This document shows, piece after piece, positions 40,395 through 52,269 of a stretch of 64,000 nt of DNA; position 1 is the stretch's first letter, and each line of letters starts with the position of its first letter. The notes below the pieces were generated by a model. The model did no database searches. It saw only the letters and a list, made by a program, of their open reading frames with translations, and was not told where the DNA came from. The position numbers and the translations under genes were made by a program. The stretch is from Ochotona curzoniae (taxonomy: Eukaryota; Chordata; Mammalia; Lagomorpha; Ochotonidae): assembly GCF_017591425.1 (NCBI RefSeq), contig NW_024466459.1, positions 1,984,001-2,048,000 of the forward strand. Reading direction: 5' to 3'.

Positions 40395-40620
40395 AGGCCA
40401 CTTGGCGGGCACGCCGTCCCCGCTGCGCGCAGAGGATCACGCGCATGCGCCTTGGCGTCTCCGCGGGCGCGCCGGCACGGCGGCGCAGGCGCACTTGGAG
40501 CTTTGAGGCACTTGGCCATAGTACGCAGGCGCCCTGCGGCCGCTGGCTTCGGCTTCCGAATCCTCCGCCATCCAGCGCGAGATCACAACGAGACAGGGCG
40601 GGGTCACGATGATGCCATCA
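40395..40620. promoter_or_regulatory. small CpG island with NRF1-like motifs
   Basis: GCGCATGCGC at 40441-40450 is a perfect NRF1 palindrome. GCGCAGGCGC (40483-40492) and ACGCAGGCGC (40523-40532) are near matches. The island ends about 40 bases before the tRNA gene. It may serve the tRNA locus chromatin or an unannotated transcript. Confidence 0.7.
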
Positions 40621-40656
40621 CGTAAGAAGACGGTGTGAGAAGTGTGAGCCTGTGGT

Positions 40657-40729
40657 GACCCAGTGGCCTAATGGATAAGGCATCAGCCTCCGGAGCTGGG
40701 GATTGTGGGTTCGAGTCCCATCTGGGTCG
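40657..40729 (+). tRNA. tRNA-Arg (anticodon CCG)
   Basis: 73 bases that fold fully. The acceptor stem GACCCAG pairs with CTGGGTC and the discriminator base is G. The anticodon arm is TCAGC / CTCCGGA / GCTGG with CCG at 40690-40692. The T loop lies in GGTTCGAGTCC (B box, 40708-40718) and the A box in TGGCCTAATGG. There is no intron, CCA is not encoded, and a TTTT polymerase III terminator lies at 40742-40745. It reads CGG arginine codons. A nuclear gene with the same sequence sits near KPNA2 on human chromosome 17, as far as I recall. Flanks show no SINE signs, so it is a functional gene rather than a repeat. Confidence 0.98.
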
Positions 40730-40741
40730 TACCAATTTCAG

Positions 40742-40745
40742 TTTT
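40742..40745 (+). terminator. RNA polymerase III T4 terminator
   Basis: The first TTTT after the tRNA gene, 13 bases past its 3' end. Confidence 0.8.
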
Positions 40746-42890
40746 GGCGTGGTGCACGTTGAAAACTTGTTTTCTATCTACAGTGAACCCAATTGTGTTA
40801 CAAATTAACAGGTGCTTATTTGCTTCCGAAAAACAATGTATACGGGAACTTACCAATGGCTGCGAAGTTTACTTTAAAGGGGGAGTGCTATCATTTTACC
40901 ACAGAAAAAAAATCTCCCCAGTCTTACTGAGGTGTAATTCAAAAAAATTGTGCAAATTTAAATCTTTTAACTTTTTGTATTTTATTTTTCCTTCCTTTTT
41001 TTTTCATATTAAACTTGTAGTTGTACTCAGGTTTGATTTTTAACAAATGGTGAAGCCCATGGGGGCAGAGCCTCCCAGATGCCCCACAAGGGGGCAGATC
41101 CCTCCCCTCCCCCCCTTTCCCCATCTAAAGGTGCTTGGAGACCCGGGCAGCGGAGGGGACTGACCCCTAGTCTGGTCGGGGCACTATGAGGAGTAGACCA
41201 GGCTAGGGCTGAGGAAGGGAAGGGCACTGGGGCCATTGATCAGAATCCATGGCTTTCTGATTCCAGGTTGAATTTAAAACAAACAAACACGAAACCACAA
41301 GCAGCACCCACCTCCTCTCCCCCACCAGGGCTATGGCTTCCCCAGGCTCACCAGCTCTTGGCCAAGGAAGCTGGGTGAAGGGCAGGCAGGGGCTCCCCGA
41401 CAGATTGAAGGGGTGGGAAAACCAGAATAAAACATCCAATTCTGTAGGAGTCCAGCCAAGGGCCGGGCTGAGGATCGCTGTTAACACCGCTGCCTCCACC
41501 CGAGCCAGTTATTCTGTCATGACCTTGATTGCAACAGCTGCCCATTTTTCCTTCTTAATACTCATATATTTTAAAGGGAAAAATAAAGTCTCAGAGAGCA
41601 CAAATCGGCGACTAAATAACATTACCTCTTTCTTTACCTGTTCCATCCTGATCCAAAACCCACGTAAGCACACCCCAACCCCATGCCAGGCCGGGGAGGC
41701 AGCTCCGAGGGGCATTTATAGGACAGGGGCTCTGCAGTGACAACATGACTCCTCATATTGTGTGCACAAAGCAATTAGAACATGGAGTTTGGGGCTGGGG
41801 CGGGAGGTGTTTGATCTACAAAATGGGATATCTAGGAACTGTGAGCGATGTTTCCAGAACCATTTATTTGCTCAGCTCGAGGAGGTCCAGCTGGATTCTA
41901 TATCACAAGCATTCACAGGTCAAGAGGACCCTCCCAGCGATTCCTGGGGCCTCTGCACTAGGTCCTGCATACCCTTGGCAGAGCGGAAAGCAGATCCTGG
42001 GGGAACGGCGCAGGGGCCCTTCTGTGGTGGTCACCGCCCTCAGATTTCAGAACCCAGGTCTGGGCTCCATAAACCCATCCGGGAGCTGGCGGCATAGCCC
42101 TCATCTCTGCCCGCCTGGCGCTCCAGCTCAGCATGGGTCAAAGCTTATGGAGCAAAAGTCAGCACACACTGAGTGCCAACTGAATACTCCACCCGATGCA
42201 AGGTCCCCATTTCCTCTTCCTCTCCATTGCGCGTCTTCAACACGCCCCCTTCAGGCCTTCCCTCTGAACTTTCCGGCATTCCTCAGCTCCCCAGCTCCTG
42301 GGAGAATCACCCCTGCCCGCACCCCTCCCCTGGAGTGGCGGGCACCCGCCTCTGAGCAGCCAGGTTGTTCTGGGATGAGTCCTCTGCACCTGCTCTCCTG
42401 GTGGCTGCCTGACGCCCCTTCCTCCTCTGCTGCAACCTCCATTCTTGCCCAGTGATTTCCTGGAGAAAAGCACGCAATCTGCCCCAAGCATGCCACAAAT
42501 AAATGCCTTTTTCTTGGCTCTTCAAACAACTCCTCCCTTTCCAGCTCCTTCTTGTTAGCAGCCATAAGACCCTCACCTTTATAGGGGGAAAGCAAAATGT
42601 GTGTGTCTGTCTGTCTGTCGGGAAAAGCACCCACCTAATACGTGAGGGTGGGGCTGGAAGACCAGGCTCCGGAACGAGCAAGGATGCAGGACACAAGGGC
42701 TATGGGGCCACAGGCCAGCTCTGGGGACTTCGTCCTGGAGCTGTTTGTTCCAAAGCACTCCTCTTGGTTCCTGGATCTTTCTTTGGTGAGTTGCCTTCCC
42801 ACCAACCAACCCCTGCTCTGCCCCATGATGGCAGCAGGGGTCCTAAAACAGAAACTAGCACCCTGCCAGGTCTAGGCCCGGGTGCTCTAG
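40746..42890. other. intergenic, no gene recognised
   Basis: Frames of 98-236 codons occur at 41203-42455 in GC-richer DNA without splice-supported or domain evidence. No repeat family was recognised with confidence. Confidence 0.4.
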
Positions 42891-42895
42891 ACCCC

Positions 42896-43225
42896 TTGGA
42901 CCTCGCGCAATGGCTCAGTGGCAAGATCCTCACCTTGCAAACACCGCATCTTATACAGGAACTAGTTTGTGTCCCACCTGCTCTATTTCTCATCCAGCAC
43001 CCTGCTTGTGGCCTAGGGAAATCACTAGACATTGGCCCAATGTCTTGGGACCCTGTACCCACATGGAATAACCCAGAAGAAACTCCTGGCTCCTGGCTTC
43101 GGATCGCCTCAGCTGCAGCTATTGTGGCTACTTGGGATATGAACCATCAGACAGAAGATCTTTCTGTCTCTCCTTCTCTCTCTGTAAATCTGCCATTCCA
43201 ATAACAATACAATTAAATTAAACTA
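42896..43225 (+). mobile_element. C-type SINE
   Basis: GGACCTCGCGCAATGGCTC head, ATCCAGCACCCTGCTTGTGGC, CTTGGGATATGAACCATCAG, tail CCAATAACAATACAATT. Confidence 0.85.
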
Positions 43226-43251
43226 AAAACAAAACAAACAAAAATAAAACA

Positions 43252-43550
43252 CTGGGCCGGGTACGGTGGCCTAGCAGCTAAAGTCCCTGCCTGGAATGTT
43301 CCGGGATCCCATATGGGTGCTGGTCAAGCTCCCTGCCTGTGGCCTGGGAAAGCAGTCAAGGATGGCCCAAAGCCTTGGGACCCTGCACCCACGTGGGAGA
43401 CCTGGAGAAAGTTCCTGATTCCTGGCTTTCAGATGGGCATAGCACCGGCTGTTGTAGTCACTTGGGGAGTGAATCATCGGTCAGAAGATCTTCCTCTCTG
43501 TATATCTGACTTTGCAATAAAAATAAAATAAATCTTAAAAAAAAAAAAAA
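43252..43550 (+). mobile_element. C-type SINE with small internal deletion
   Basis: CTGGGCCGGGTACGGTGGCC head. About 30 bases between the GGTGCTGG and AAGCTCCCTGCC steps are missing. Long A14 tail. Confidence 0.9.
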
Positions 43551-45290
43551 CCCTATTCTCCATCCACCTAAATTCTGGGCATTTTCTGCTGGGTGTCCAG
43601 TAGGCCTGGCCTGTCACCAATGTAAAAACAGCCACGATTCTTTGAAAACTTGCAGCTTCCCATCCAACTCCTATTTTACTGATTTTTGTTTATTTTCAAT
43701 GGTTGCAATGGTCACAACAGAGGAGCAGTGGTGCGCATGACACGTGGTGGGCACAGGTCAGATACTGAGCAATGGCTCCTGAGATAGACCCAGTTCCCAA
43801 AGTTTGTGAAGTGAGGTGACAAAAAAGCTGTTAGCAGACTCCACCGCTGCTAGTCAGTACACACTGCAGGGCCCTCCCTGCCTTTCACGACTTCTGCTGT
43901 GTCCCCAGGCAGTCTTGTGGGGGCAGAGGGAAGGACTCATGTCAAAGGGACCTCCAAATAGATTTTGTGGGGTCCCACTTCGGGGATGCTGGGTGTGAGC
44001 CTGCCCTTGCTGAGCACCAGCCTCCTTCTGAAGCTCTGGCCTCACCCAGGGAGGGTGACAAGGCCGCAAAGCCCACAGATTCAGTATGAATTTTTAACTT
44101 GACCAGATTCCAGCATTCGCACGGCAGCAGCAGGGGCGACAGTCTTTCCTATTGGTTTTGGAACTCTCACAAAAGCAACATGGAGGCTGAGAAGCACAAG
44201 CACAACCATCACCCAGGAGGATTGCAGGGGTGGTCCTGGCTGCAGACTCAGGGCCGGCCAGCAGAGGGAGCGCCTTCAAGGTGGGGCGGGTCCCTGAAGA
44301 CAAACACGGCTTTGTTTCAAAGACTAGAGCGGGGTGTGCGGGCAGTGCCACGTTCTCCCGGGTCAGAGCCACGCTCTGCATCTGGGTTTGCCTCCCTCCC
44401 CTGTTGGACTCCTGCTAGCGCTGCCATTTCTGGGCTTGGAAACTTCCAGAATGCAGAGATCCAGGAGCCGAGGAGGGAACCCCCTCCCACTGTTATCACT
44501 AAGGAGTCCCCTAGAAGGTTGTTTTTGTTGTTTTTTGTTTTGTTTTGTTTTTTTCTTTGTGGCTGGGAGCACCGAGGCCCTGGCGCCTGAGGGAGACATG
44601 CTTAGACCAGAAACCCCTGTGGATCCCTTCCAATGGGTGCTAAGGCCGTGCTGGAACATTACGTGTTCCTCACACCAGAGTCAACAGCCAGAGAAGGGGA
44701 CCCCTGCCAGCAGCAGAATGTTTGCAACCCATCCCCCACTGGTTCCTGTTGCCTTTGAGAGACGAATAAGTTTGGAGAAGATCCAGAGAGCTTAGTGTCA
44801 GAAGGAGGAGGAGCCAGAGCCTTTGCCATGTCCCAGGGAGGTGCAGGGAGGTGTGGAACTGCACCACACCACAACCCAAGCATGCTGGCCCCCAACACTG
44901 TGAGAAGCCCAGGGCTGGTGTGTGGGGGCGCATAAGCAGGCACTGGACCAGCCTGGTTGCAGGATTCCCTGCTGCTCTTCCCTGCCTAGCTGAAGAAGGA
45001 AGCTGTGTCTGCAACCCAGAGATCCATGAGCATGGCTTAGGATTCCATGGCCCCAAGGACGAGGTCGGGGAAGACAGAAAGGGAATGAAAAAGCACAAAA
45101 CCTACAGGAAGAAGGGTTTTGGCATCCCTACCTGAGGGGAACATGGAGGAAGCAAGCTGGCCATCGTGCCCTGCCCTCCCAGGCACCCCACCAAGGAGCT
45201 GGACCAGACACACAGTAGCCAGGACTCAAACTGGTCCTCTGCGATGAAATTATCATGATCTCTGCCTTCCACATCAATCAATTCTTTCAT
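43551..45290. other. intergenic, no gene recognised
   Basis: GC-richer stretch with overlapping frames of 60-163 codons on both strands. A (G/T)TTTTGT-rich patch lies at 44519-44560. No conserved family motif. Confidence 0.4.
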
Positions 45291-45295
45291 ATTAT

Positions 45296-45610
45296 TCTTA
45301 AATATTATTAATTTGAAAGGCAAAGGAACAGAAAGCGAGGCAGAGACACAGTTCTTGTATCCTCTGGTTCATCCCCCCAAATAGTTACAACAGGTGGGGC
45401 TGGGCCAGGCCAAAGTCAGGACCTGAAACTTTATCCAGGTCTCCCACATGGGGGCAGGGGTCCGAACACTGGAATACTTCTGCTACTTGCCAGCTGCATG
45501 CTGGAGGAGCTGGATAAGAAGCAGACCAACTGTACTCCCATCCGGCACCTGTATAGGAAGCTGGCATTGAGGGTGGCAGCTCAACCGATTATATCACATG
45601 ACAATGTCCA
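45296..45610 (-). mobile_element. old C-type SINE (minus)
   Basis: TATTAATTTGAAAGGCAAAGG, CTGGTTCATCCCCCC, CCAGGTCTCCCACATGGGGG; an old subfamily. Confidence 0.65.
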
Positions 45611-45740
45611 GTGCTTTCCTAGGTGCCTGAGCCAGGGACTAGATCAGAAGTGGAGCAACAGGAACTTGAACCAGTACCCATACAGGATGCTGGAAACACA
45701 GGCAGCACCATAATCTGCTGCCCCACAACGCCAGCCTCGC
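45611..45740 (-). mobile_element. old C-type SINE head fragment (minus)
   Basis: A second head: GGAACTTGAACCAGTACCCAT, ACAGGATGCTGGAAACAC, then GCCCCACAACGCCAGCC. Confidence 0.55.
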
Positions 45741-46120
45741 CTATAGCTTGCTTTTGCAGTTGTAGCCTATTTCTTTGCCTGCTGTAGAACTGCGAGTGTG
45801 GTTCAAGACTCGGCCCCTGTCCAATGACTGATTGGCCATGTTTAAATACAAGTGAGGTTGCCCCAGCTCAGGGGTTGGGCTGCAGGAAGCTGTGGTGCTA
45901 CTGTTTCCTGGGCAGAAGCCAGCGACACTCATATGAAGTTTCTAAACACACCTCAGATCACCATTGTTTACACACAGAGTGCAAACTTTACCATAGCACA
46001 AATAGAAAAATGAACTAAGATGCTCACTAAGCATGGTTTCCATGTTTGTAAAGAGCAAAGAGTTTGGGGTCATAGTTTAATGGTTTTAATTGAAAGGGGG
46101 CTGGGTGCAAAGTGGTATCC
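45741..46120. other. intergenic, nothing recognised
   Basis: No gene or clear repeat. Confidence 0.35.
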
Positions 46121-46124
46121 ACAG

Positions 46125-46452
46125 AACCCAGCACTATAGCCTAGTGGCTAAAGTCCTCATCTTGCATGCGCCAGGATGCCCTGTGGTCTCCAATTCATAT
46201 TCTGGCTGCATCACTTCCCTTTCAGCTCCCTACTTGTGGCCTGGGAAAGCAGTAGAGGATGACCCAAGGCATTGGGACCCTGAACTTGCCTGGGAGACCA
46301 AGCAGAAGCTACTGGCTTCGGATCAGCTCATCTCTAACCATTGCAACCACTTGGGGAGTGAACCAGCAGATGAAAGATCTTTCTCTCTATCTTTCCTTCT
46401 CTCTGTAAGTATGGCTTTCCAATAAAAATAAATAATAATTTTTTTTTAAAAA
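46125..46452 (+). mobile_element. C-type SINE
   Basis: AACCCAGCACTATAGCCTAG head to CAATAAAAATAAATAATAAT. Similar ATCCACAGAAC / ATGCACAGAAC flanks suggest a decayed duplication. Confidence 0.9.
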
Positions 46453-46664
46453 GTGATATGCACAGAACATCAGATGGGGAAGAAAGTGCTAATGTTATAC
46501 TGCCTTGACCAACACAGGTTCCTAGACAGTGCCAGGCTTTGATCACACCTATGTGACAATAACTAGAATATTGTAGTCTTTGCTGGATTCTATTTTTGTC
46601 TTCCAAGTTTTCCATTGCAATAACACATTGTTCTGTGATTAGATAATCAGAGAATGAAAACGCT

Positions 46665-46998
46665 TCTGGGTCTGGTGCTTTGATTCAACAGGCTAATCTT
46701 CCACTTGCAGATGTCAGCATCCTATACGGGCACTGGTTCTAGTCTAGTCTGCTCTACTTCCTATCCAGCTCCCTACATATGGACCAGGAAAGTAGTGGAG
46801 GATGGGCCAGGTCCTTGGCCCCTGCACTCACATAGGAGACCTGTAAGAAATTCCTGAATCCTGTCTTTGGATCAGCCCAGCTCCTGTCATAGCAGCTGTT
46901 TGGGGAGTGAACCAGAGTGTGGAAGATCTCTCTTTTGTCAGTTTCTCCCTGTAAATATGTCTTTCAAATAAAAATAAACCAATCTTTAAAAAATAAAA
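46665..46998 (+). mobile_element. C-type SINE
   Basis: GGGTCTGGTGCTTTGATTC head, CATCCTATACGGGCACTGG, TTTGGGGAGTGAACCAGAG, CAAATAAAAATAAACC tail. Confidence 0.85.
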
Positions 46999-47305
46999 AG
47001 GGAAAGAAAAAAATTTCCCACTTCCAGCTTCCTAGTGATGGCTGCCCAGCCCTTCCACCAGGGTTCACAAACACCCACCCACCCATGCCCAGGCCTACAG
47101 GTGTGCTGCTGTCTTGGGCCGCAGTGCCCTGTCCCTCTGTCCCCTGGCAAGCCCATCACATCTGTCCCTGGATACCTTGGGAGGACTAATTGGTCGGACT
47201 GCCTTTGGATACCAAAGCCAGGCATGTTAAAATCACTTCTATAAAACAGCATCATAGTTGCCCATCACCCCCACACATCCACCTGTGTACTTACTCTCTA
47301 AAGTC

Positions 47306-47622
47306 TTATGATTTATTTATGTATTTATTTGAAAGTCAGAGTTATAGTAAGGTGGAAGAGATTTTCCATTCACCGGTCTACTCCCTAGATAGCCACAACA
47401 GCTAGGGCTGGGCCAGGCCAAACCAGGAGCCAGGAACTTCATCCAAGTGTCCCCCACAGCTGATAGGGGCCCAAACACTTGGACCATCTTCTGCTATTCC
47501 CAGGTCATTGGCTGGAAGCTGGATTGGAAATGGAGCAGCTGGGACAGGAACTGGCACCCCTGTAGGATGCTGGCATCACAGATTACAAACTTATCTGCTA
47601 CGCGACAGCACTGGCCCTCTCC
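47306..47622 (-). mobile_element. C-type SINE (minus)
   Basis: GATTTATTTATGTATTTATTTG start, CTACTCCCTAGATAGCC, GGAACTGGCACCCCTGTAGG, end CGACAGCACTGGCCC. Confidence 0.8.
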
Positions 47623-47775
47623 CAAAACTTTACATCATCTCTGGATTTGTTGTGGTATCTCATGCTATACAAATGCCATGTAAATTAACTATTATATAGT
47701 GTTTGTTTAAGGAATAATGATTAGAGGCTGCACATGTTCAACACAGATGCATTTTTCTTCAAATATTGTCTGTTT

Positions 47776-48095
47776 GAGCCTAGCACCAGTAGCCTAGTGG
47801 TTAATGTCCTTGCCTTGCATGTGCTGGAATTAAATATAGGTGCTGGTTCATTTCCTGCTGCTCCACTTCCATTCTAGCTCTCTGCTTGTGGCCTGGGAGA
47901 GCAGTACAGGATGACACAAGGGCTTGGGACGCTGCACCCAAGTTAGAGACCCAGAACAAGCTCCTGTCTCCTGGCTTCAGACTGGCTTAGCTCTGACTAT
48001 TCTGGCCATTTGGGGAGGGAACTAGTGGAGGGGAGATCTCTCTCTGTCTCTCCTTCTCTCTATAAATCTGCCTTTCCAATAAAAATAAATAAATC
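47776..48095 (+). mobile_element. C-type SINE
   Basis: GAGCCTAGCACCAGTAGCC head, TTTGGGGAGGGAACTAGTGG and CAATAAAAATAAATAAATC tail. Confidence 0.9.
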
Positions 48096-48635
48096 ATATG
48101 TGTATATGCCTACCTGCAGTTGGCTCAGTTTACAGATGTGGAACTTCTCCCAGCAGACTTTACTAGGGCTCACTTCCAAGTAGCCACGGCTTCCCTTCCA
48201 GCAGGTGCAGCTTCACAATGTACTGAACTCAGTGCTCTGGTCCCAGAAGAGTCTGTGAGCCACTTAAAGGGAGAAGCTAGACACCATCTGTGACAGCTTG
48301 AGGAATCCAGGAGAATGCTGGCTCTAATTACGATGGGCTTGAACTAGAACTAGGATGTGACCAGTAATGCAGTACCCAGTGGAAACCAAAGCAACTGTAT
48401 TGTTCTCTGTTAGCAGATTATGACTGGTATTTCTGGTTTCTAAACCAGTAACTAACGAGAGTATTCCCACCCCAACGGGTGTATCACATTTCAGAAGCAG
48501 CATTAACCACCCAGGCTGAAGGCAGACCCAGCTCGTCACCAATCACGGTCCACAGCAAGGTTGCCCTCAGTTCAAGTCCAACTGGCCACCAGCGTGGGAG
48601 CTCCTCATGATGCCCCTTGGGAATCTAAGTTCCTC
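48096..48635. other. intergenic, nothing recognised
   Basis: No gene or repeat signature that I can name. Confidence 0.35.
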
Positions 48636-48636
48636 T

Positions 48637-48962
48637 TTTTTTTTAGATTTATTTATTTTCATTGGAAAGGTGGATATACAGAGAGGAGGAGAGACAGAGA
48701 GGAAGATCTTCCATCCGATGATTCACTCCCAAGCGCCTACAACACCCAGTGCTGTGTAAAACCAGGAGCCAGGAACTTCTTCCAGGTCTCCCACATGCGG
48801 GTACCAAGGTACCAAGGCTTTGGGCCGTCCTTGACTATTTTCCCAGGCCACAAACAGGGAGCAGGATGGGAAGTAGAGCCGCTGGGGTTAGAACTGGCAT
48901 CCATATGGGTTCCCGACGAGTTCAAAGCAAGGACTTTAGCCACTAAGCTACTGCACCAGGCC
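48637..48962 (-). mobile_element. C-type SINE (minus)
   Basis: Full length from TTAGATTTATTTATTTTC to GCTACTGCACCAGGCCC. A local GGTACCAAG duplication lies at 48799-48816. Confidence 0.9.
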
Positions 48963-49074
48963 CAGGTATGTAAGTCCTTCAGAATGATCCCCCAGCACTC
49001 AGGAAAGTGCTGATATGTGACAACAGCTTACTGTAAAGGCTGTTGATCAGGAGCAGGCAGATGAAGAGATGCAG

Positions 49075-49172
49075 GGGGCTCAGCTCTGGTCATTGCAGCT
49101 ACTTGGGCAGTTAACCAGTGGATGCAAGATCTTTCTGTCTCTCCTTCTCTCTGTAAATAAATCTTTTTTTTT
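49075..49172 (+). mobile_element. C-type SINE, strongly 5'-truncated
   Basis: Begins CTCAGCTCTGGTCATTGC and ends CTCTCTGTAAATAAATC; only the 3' third is present. Confidence 0.75.
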
Positions 49173-49173
49173 A

Positions 49174-49455
49174 AACAAGATTTATTAATTTTTGTTGGAA
49201 AGTCAATTTACAGACCACAATCAGGTGGAGCTGAGCTGATCCAAAGCCAGAAATCAGAAGCCAGGAGCCAAGAGCCTCTTCGGGTCTCCCATGTGGGTGC
49301 AGGATCCCAAGGCTCTGGGCCATCCTCTACTGCTTTCCCAGGCCACAGCAGGAAGCTGAAAGGCAAATGAGCAGCCAGAATACAAACTCGTGCCCATCTG
49401 GGATCCTGGCGTATGTAACGTGAGGACGTTAGCCAGTAAGTATCACACTGAGCCC
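49174..49455 (-). mobile_element. C-type SINE (minus), tail to tail with the previous copy
   Basis: AACAAGATTTATTAATTTTTG start, GATCCAAAGCCAGAAATC, end TATCACACTGAGCCC. Confidence 0.85.
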
Positions 49456-49489
49456 GATTTTATTTATTTACTTGTTTGTTTGTTTATTA

Positions 49490-49680
49490 AGAAAAAGAAG
49501 CAAGACTAGCCTAGTCCTGCTCTCTGGCGTCTTGCTTTGCTCTGGGTTACTCTTCTGTGCTCCCTCAGGCCCAGGGAAGAAGACCTCCAAAATCCTGAGC
49601 GAAATCAGCCACTTTTCTTTATATATTCCCCAGCCTCGGGTGTTTTGTTATAGCAACAGCAAATGGACAAACATGACTCT
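49490..49680 (+). mobile_element. MaLR (THE1/MST-type) LTR fragment
   Basis: CTTGCTTTGCTCTGGG, then TTTCTTTATATATTCCCCAGC, CTCGGGTGTTTTGTTATAGC and AAATGGACAAACATGAC follow the 3' end of the MST/THE1 LTR. Confidence 0.6.
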
Positions 49681-50836
49681 CAGTGGGGCCCTCCAAGAGC
49701 CAGCACCTTAGCATCAACCCAAGAGTGATCCAGGATTCCCACGCCCAACAAAGGTATGCCCATCACCTAGGAAGTGCCAAAGGTTTTAGGAAGCCCTGTG
49801 CCAGGAAGCCGGTTACATTCTGAGAAGCCAGCATCGCTCAGCATCCCAATCAACATGAGCTCCCAGTGCTTGCTCTGGCTGCATCAACACCTGGTGACAA
49901 TCTGGCTTCCCACATGGCTTGTTTGTATTAAGAGACTGCTAGCCCAGCTGACGCGCCTGTGCCAGAGTCAGTTTCTCATTGTGTATTCATAAACTGGCGT
50001 TCTGGCTATCTAGCTCAATGTCTTCCAACTATGTTCCACTGTTTGTGTGGCTTCTGAGCCTGCAAGCCAGACACTGCCCCAAGCCCATGGGGGGCCCATC
50101 CAGCCCGCTTCCCTCCTTCTCCATTTCAGGGTATGGGCTTTCTGGGCACTTCCAACATTCCTGTAACACGCCTAGCTTGGATCTGGGTGACTTGCATGTA
50201 ATCTTAAGACGCTATGTCTGAGATGAAATTGTAATTGAGGAAGCTTAAGTCTAGTTCATGTTATTCCACTGGGTTTAAAGAGGGAGCCCGGGAGAGAAGG
50301 CACTCTGAGGACATCTCCGTAGAGAGTCGAAGCAACACATCACACAGCTCAGCATCTGGGGCACCAACTCTACACAGCCATACCTTACCGTGGCTGCAAA
50401 GGTGATCTGAGAGGAAAAAGAAGCCACTCCTCTGATGACCACAGGAGGGAAGGTCAACCCTCTTCCTTCAGCTGCAACTTGTATGCAACAAGTATGTTTC
50501 TGACTACTAGCCAGACCTCCAACTCAGCTCCCCATGGTCTTCCCACTGCAGCTTGGTGGACGGTCGGTATCCCAGGTCATGCATCTGTTTCTCATGAGCT
50601 TCGTTCTGTGGCTCTGATGCACTGTGAGAGAGAGAGAGACAGTGGTAAGGCCCAGACTGCAGAGCACATCAGCTCCCCACGTCCTGTCAGTCCATGGATA
50701 GCCAGTTTTGCTGGAGAGGAGCCCGTGTGCTCACTGGAGTCTCCACACACAGCACGACTCTCATGCATCACTGTTTTTCCTTTCCAGTAGCAGGAAGCGC
50801 ACTGCCACTGTCCTTCTTGGAGACCCTCTTTGTAAG
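49681..50836. other. intergenic, nothing recognised
   Basis: Short chance frames; a (GA)n piece near 50627. Confidence 0.35.
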
Positions 50837-50848
50837 AATGTTCTTTGT

Positions 50849-51174
50849 GGGCCTGGTGCCATGACGTAGTGGCTAAAGTCCTCACCCTGAACGCCCCGGG
50901 GTTCCCATATGGCCGCTGGTTCTAGTTCCAGGCAGCCCCGCTTCCCATTCAGCTCCCTGATTGTGGCCTAGGGAAGCAGTCGAGGATGGCTCAAACCTTG
51001 GTACCCTGCACCCACGTGGGGAGACCTGGAGGAGGCTCCTGGCTTTGGATCAACGTAGCACCGGCCGTTGTGGTCACTTGGGGAATGAATCATCAGATGG
51101 AAGTTATTTCTCTCTGTCTTTCCTCCTCTCTATATATCTGACTTTACAATAGGAATAAATAAATCTTTAAAAAA
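50849..51174 (+). mobile_element. C-type SINE, first of two insertions at one site
   Basis: GGGCCTGGTGCCATGACGTAG head to AATAGGAATAAATAAATC and an A-tail. AATGTTCTTTGT at 50837-50848 matches 52173-52184, and AATGTTCTTT recurs at 51175-51184. Confidence 0.95.
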
Positions 51175-51184
51175 AATGTTCTTT

Positions 51185-52172
51185 TTGGAATGCCTCTGAA
51201 TGCTGTGAACCCAGAGGACAGACACTCCTTCTCTTTGGACCAACTACATGAGATGGAAGAAACCCGAGTCCTTCCACATAGGAACCAACGACATCAGAAC
51301 AACAACTAGGAACCACGATTGGTCATCAGAACCAGAAGATCAATAAACTTCCGGCGGGACAGTGGGGGAGGAATCCTCTCCAGTCCTTACCTAGTTTCAG
51401 CTCTGGGCCTCCACCCTCTATAAAGACCAACAAGGTTCCTCCTAAACCCCCTCCCCCCCTACACACACACACACACACACTTACACACACACTCATATAC
51501 ACACACTAATAAGATGAGATAACCAAAGAACAATAGAGATAGGACATCAAAGACTCACTCATATACTATTAGATGGAACATAAAGACTCATTAGCAAGGT
51601 ATGAGAGATTTCTCTGCAACACCCCCCAAAATCGTTACACACCTCAATTGAGGAGGTGACATTGAAATAGTGGTAGAAGGTAATCAAGAACTTACATGTA
51701 ATGTTAACATATTGTCTACTCAATACTATGTCAGACATCTAATGTTTGCCTGGATTTAACCTGTAATTTATGCTTGGTTGATTGTTACTTTTTGAACCTG
51801 TCACAGATACTGTCTAAACCCAGAGGTGCGGATATTGTTCACTCAACACTATACCAACTAATCCCATAACATTGTATAGCGACGCTGTTGTTTTGTTGGG
51901 GGTCTTAACTGACCGGAACTTTACTCTGTTAGCTCTACCTTCAGACCAGAGAAGGTCTCCCCAAGAGGCCACTGAACTTATCTGGACAATAAGATGCTGG
52001 ACTTTATGCTAGGAACATGCTTACAATGGAAGAATTTCAACTGAAGTTGAACTGTGGTTATGCAGCAAGATGGAGCAATCCACTATGGGAGAAGGGGTAT
52101 GGGAGGGGCGGGGGGGACTCCCCAGTGCTTATAAAACTGTATCACATAATACAACGTTAATAATAAAAAAAA
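51185..52172 (+). mobile_element. 5'-truncated LINE-1 3' end (lagomorph L1 3' UTR)
   Basis: 988 bases without an ORF, ending in a G-rich tract (GGGAGGGGCGGGGGGG near 52110), a short unique piece and a poly-A tail. It is bordered by AATGTTCTTT on both sides. This layout is that of a recent L1 3' UTR. It has an (AC)n microsatellite at 51461-51490. The family is inferred from structure, not from a database. Confidence 0.7.
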
Positions 52173-52269
52173 AATGTTCTTTGTTAGCCTGAAATCAGAC
52201 TGGTAACATTGTAACTCCTACCCTTGGGGGCTTTCACAGAATTCAACCGAATTTCAAGCAGCAATCTGA

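Noticed and set aside
40657..40729. tRNA-like sequence as part of a tRNA-derived SINE
   Set aside because: It has intact cloverleaf pairing, a CCG anticodon and a T4 terminator, and lacks the SINE body and A-tail.
41745..42455. 236-codon plus-strand frame
   Set aside because: Ser/Pro-rich with no domain, no Kozak or splice support and overlapping minus frames; treated as chance in GC-rich intergenic DNA.
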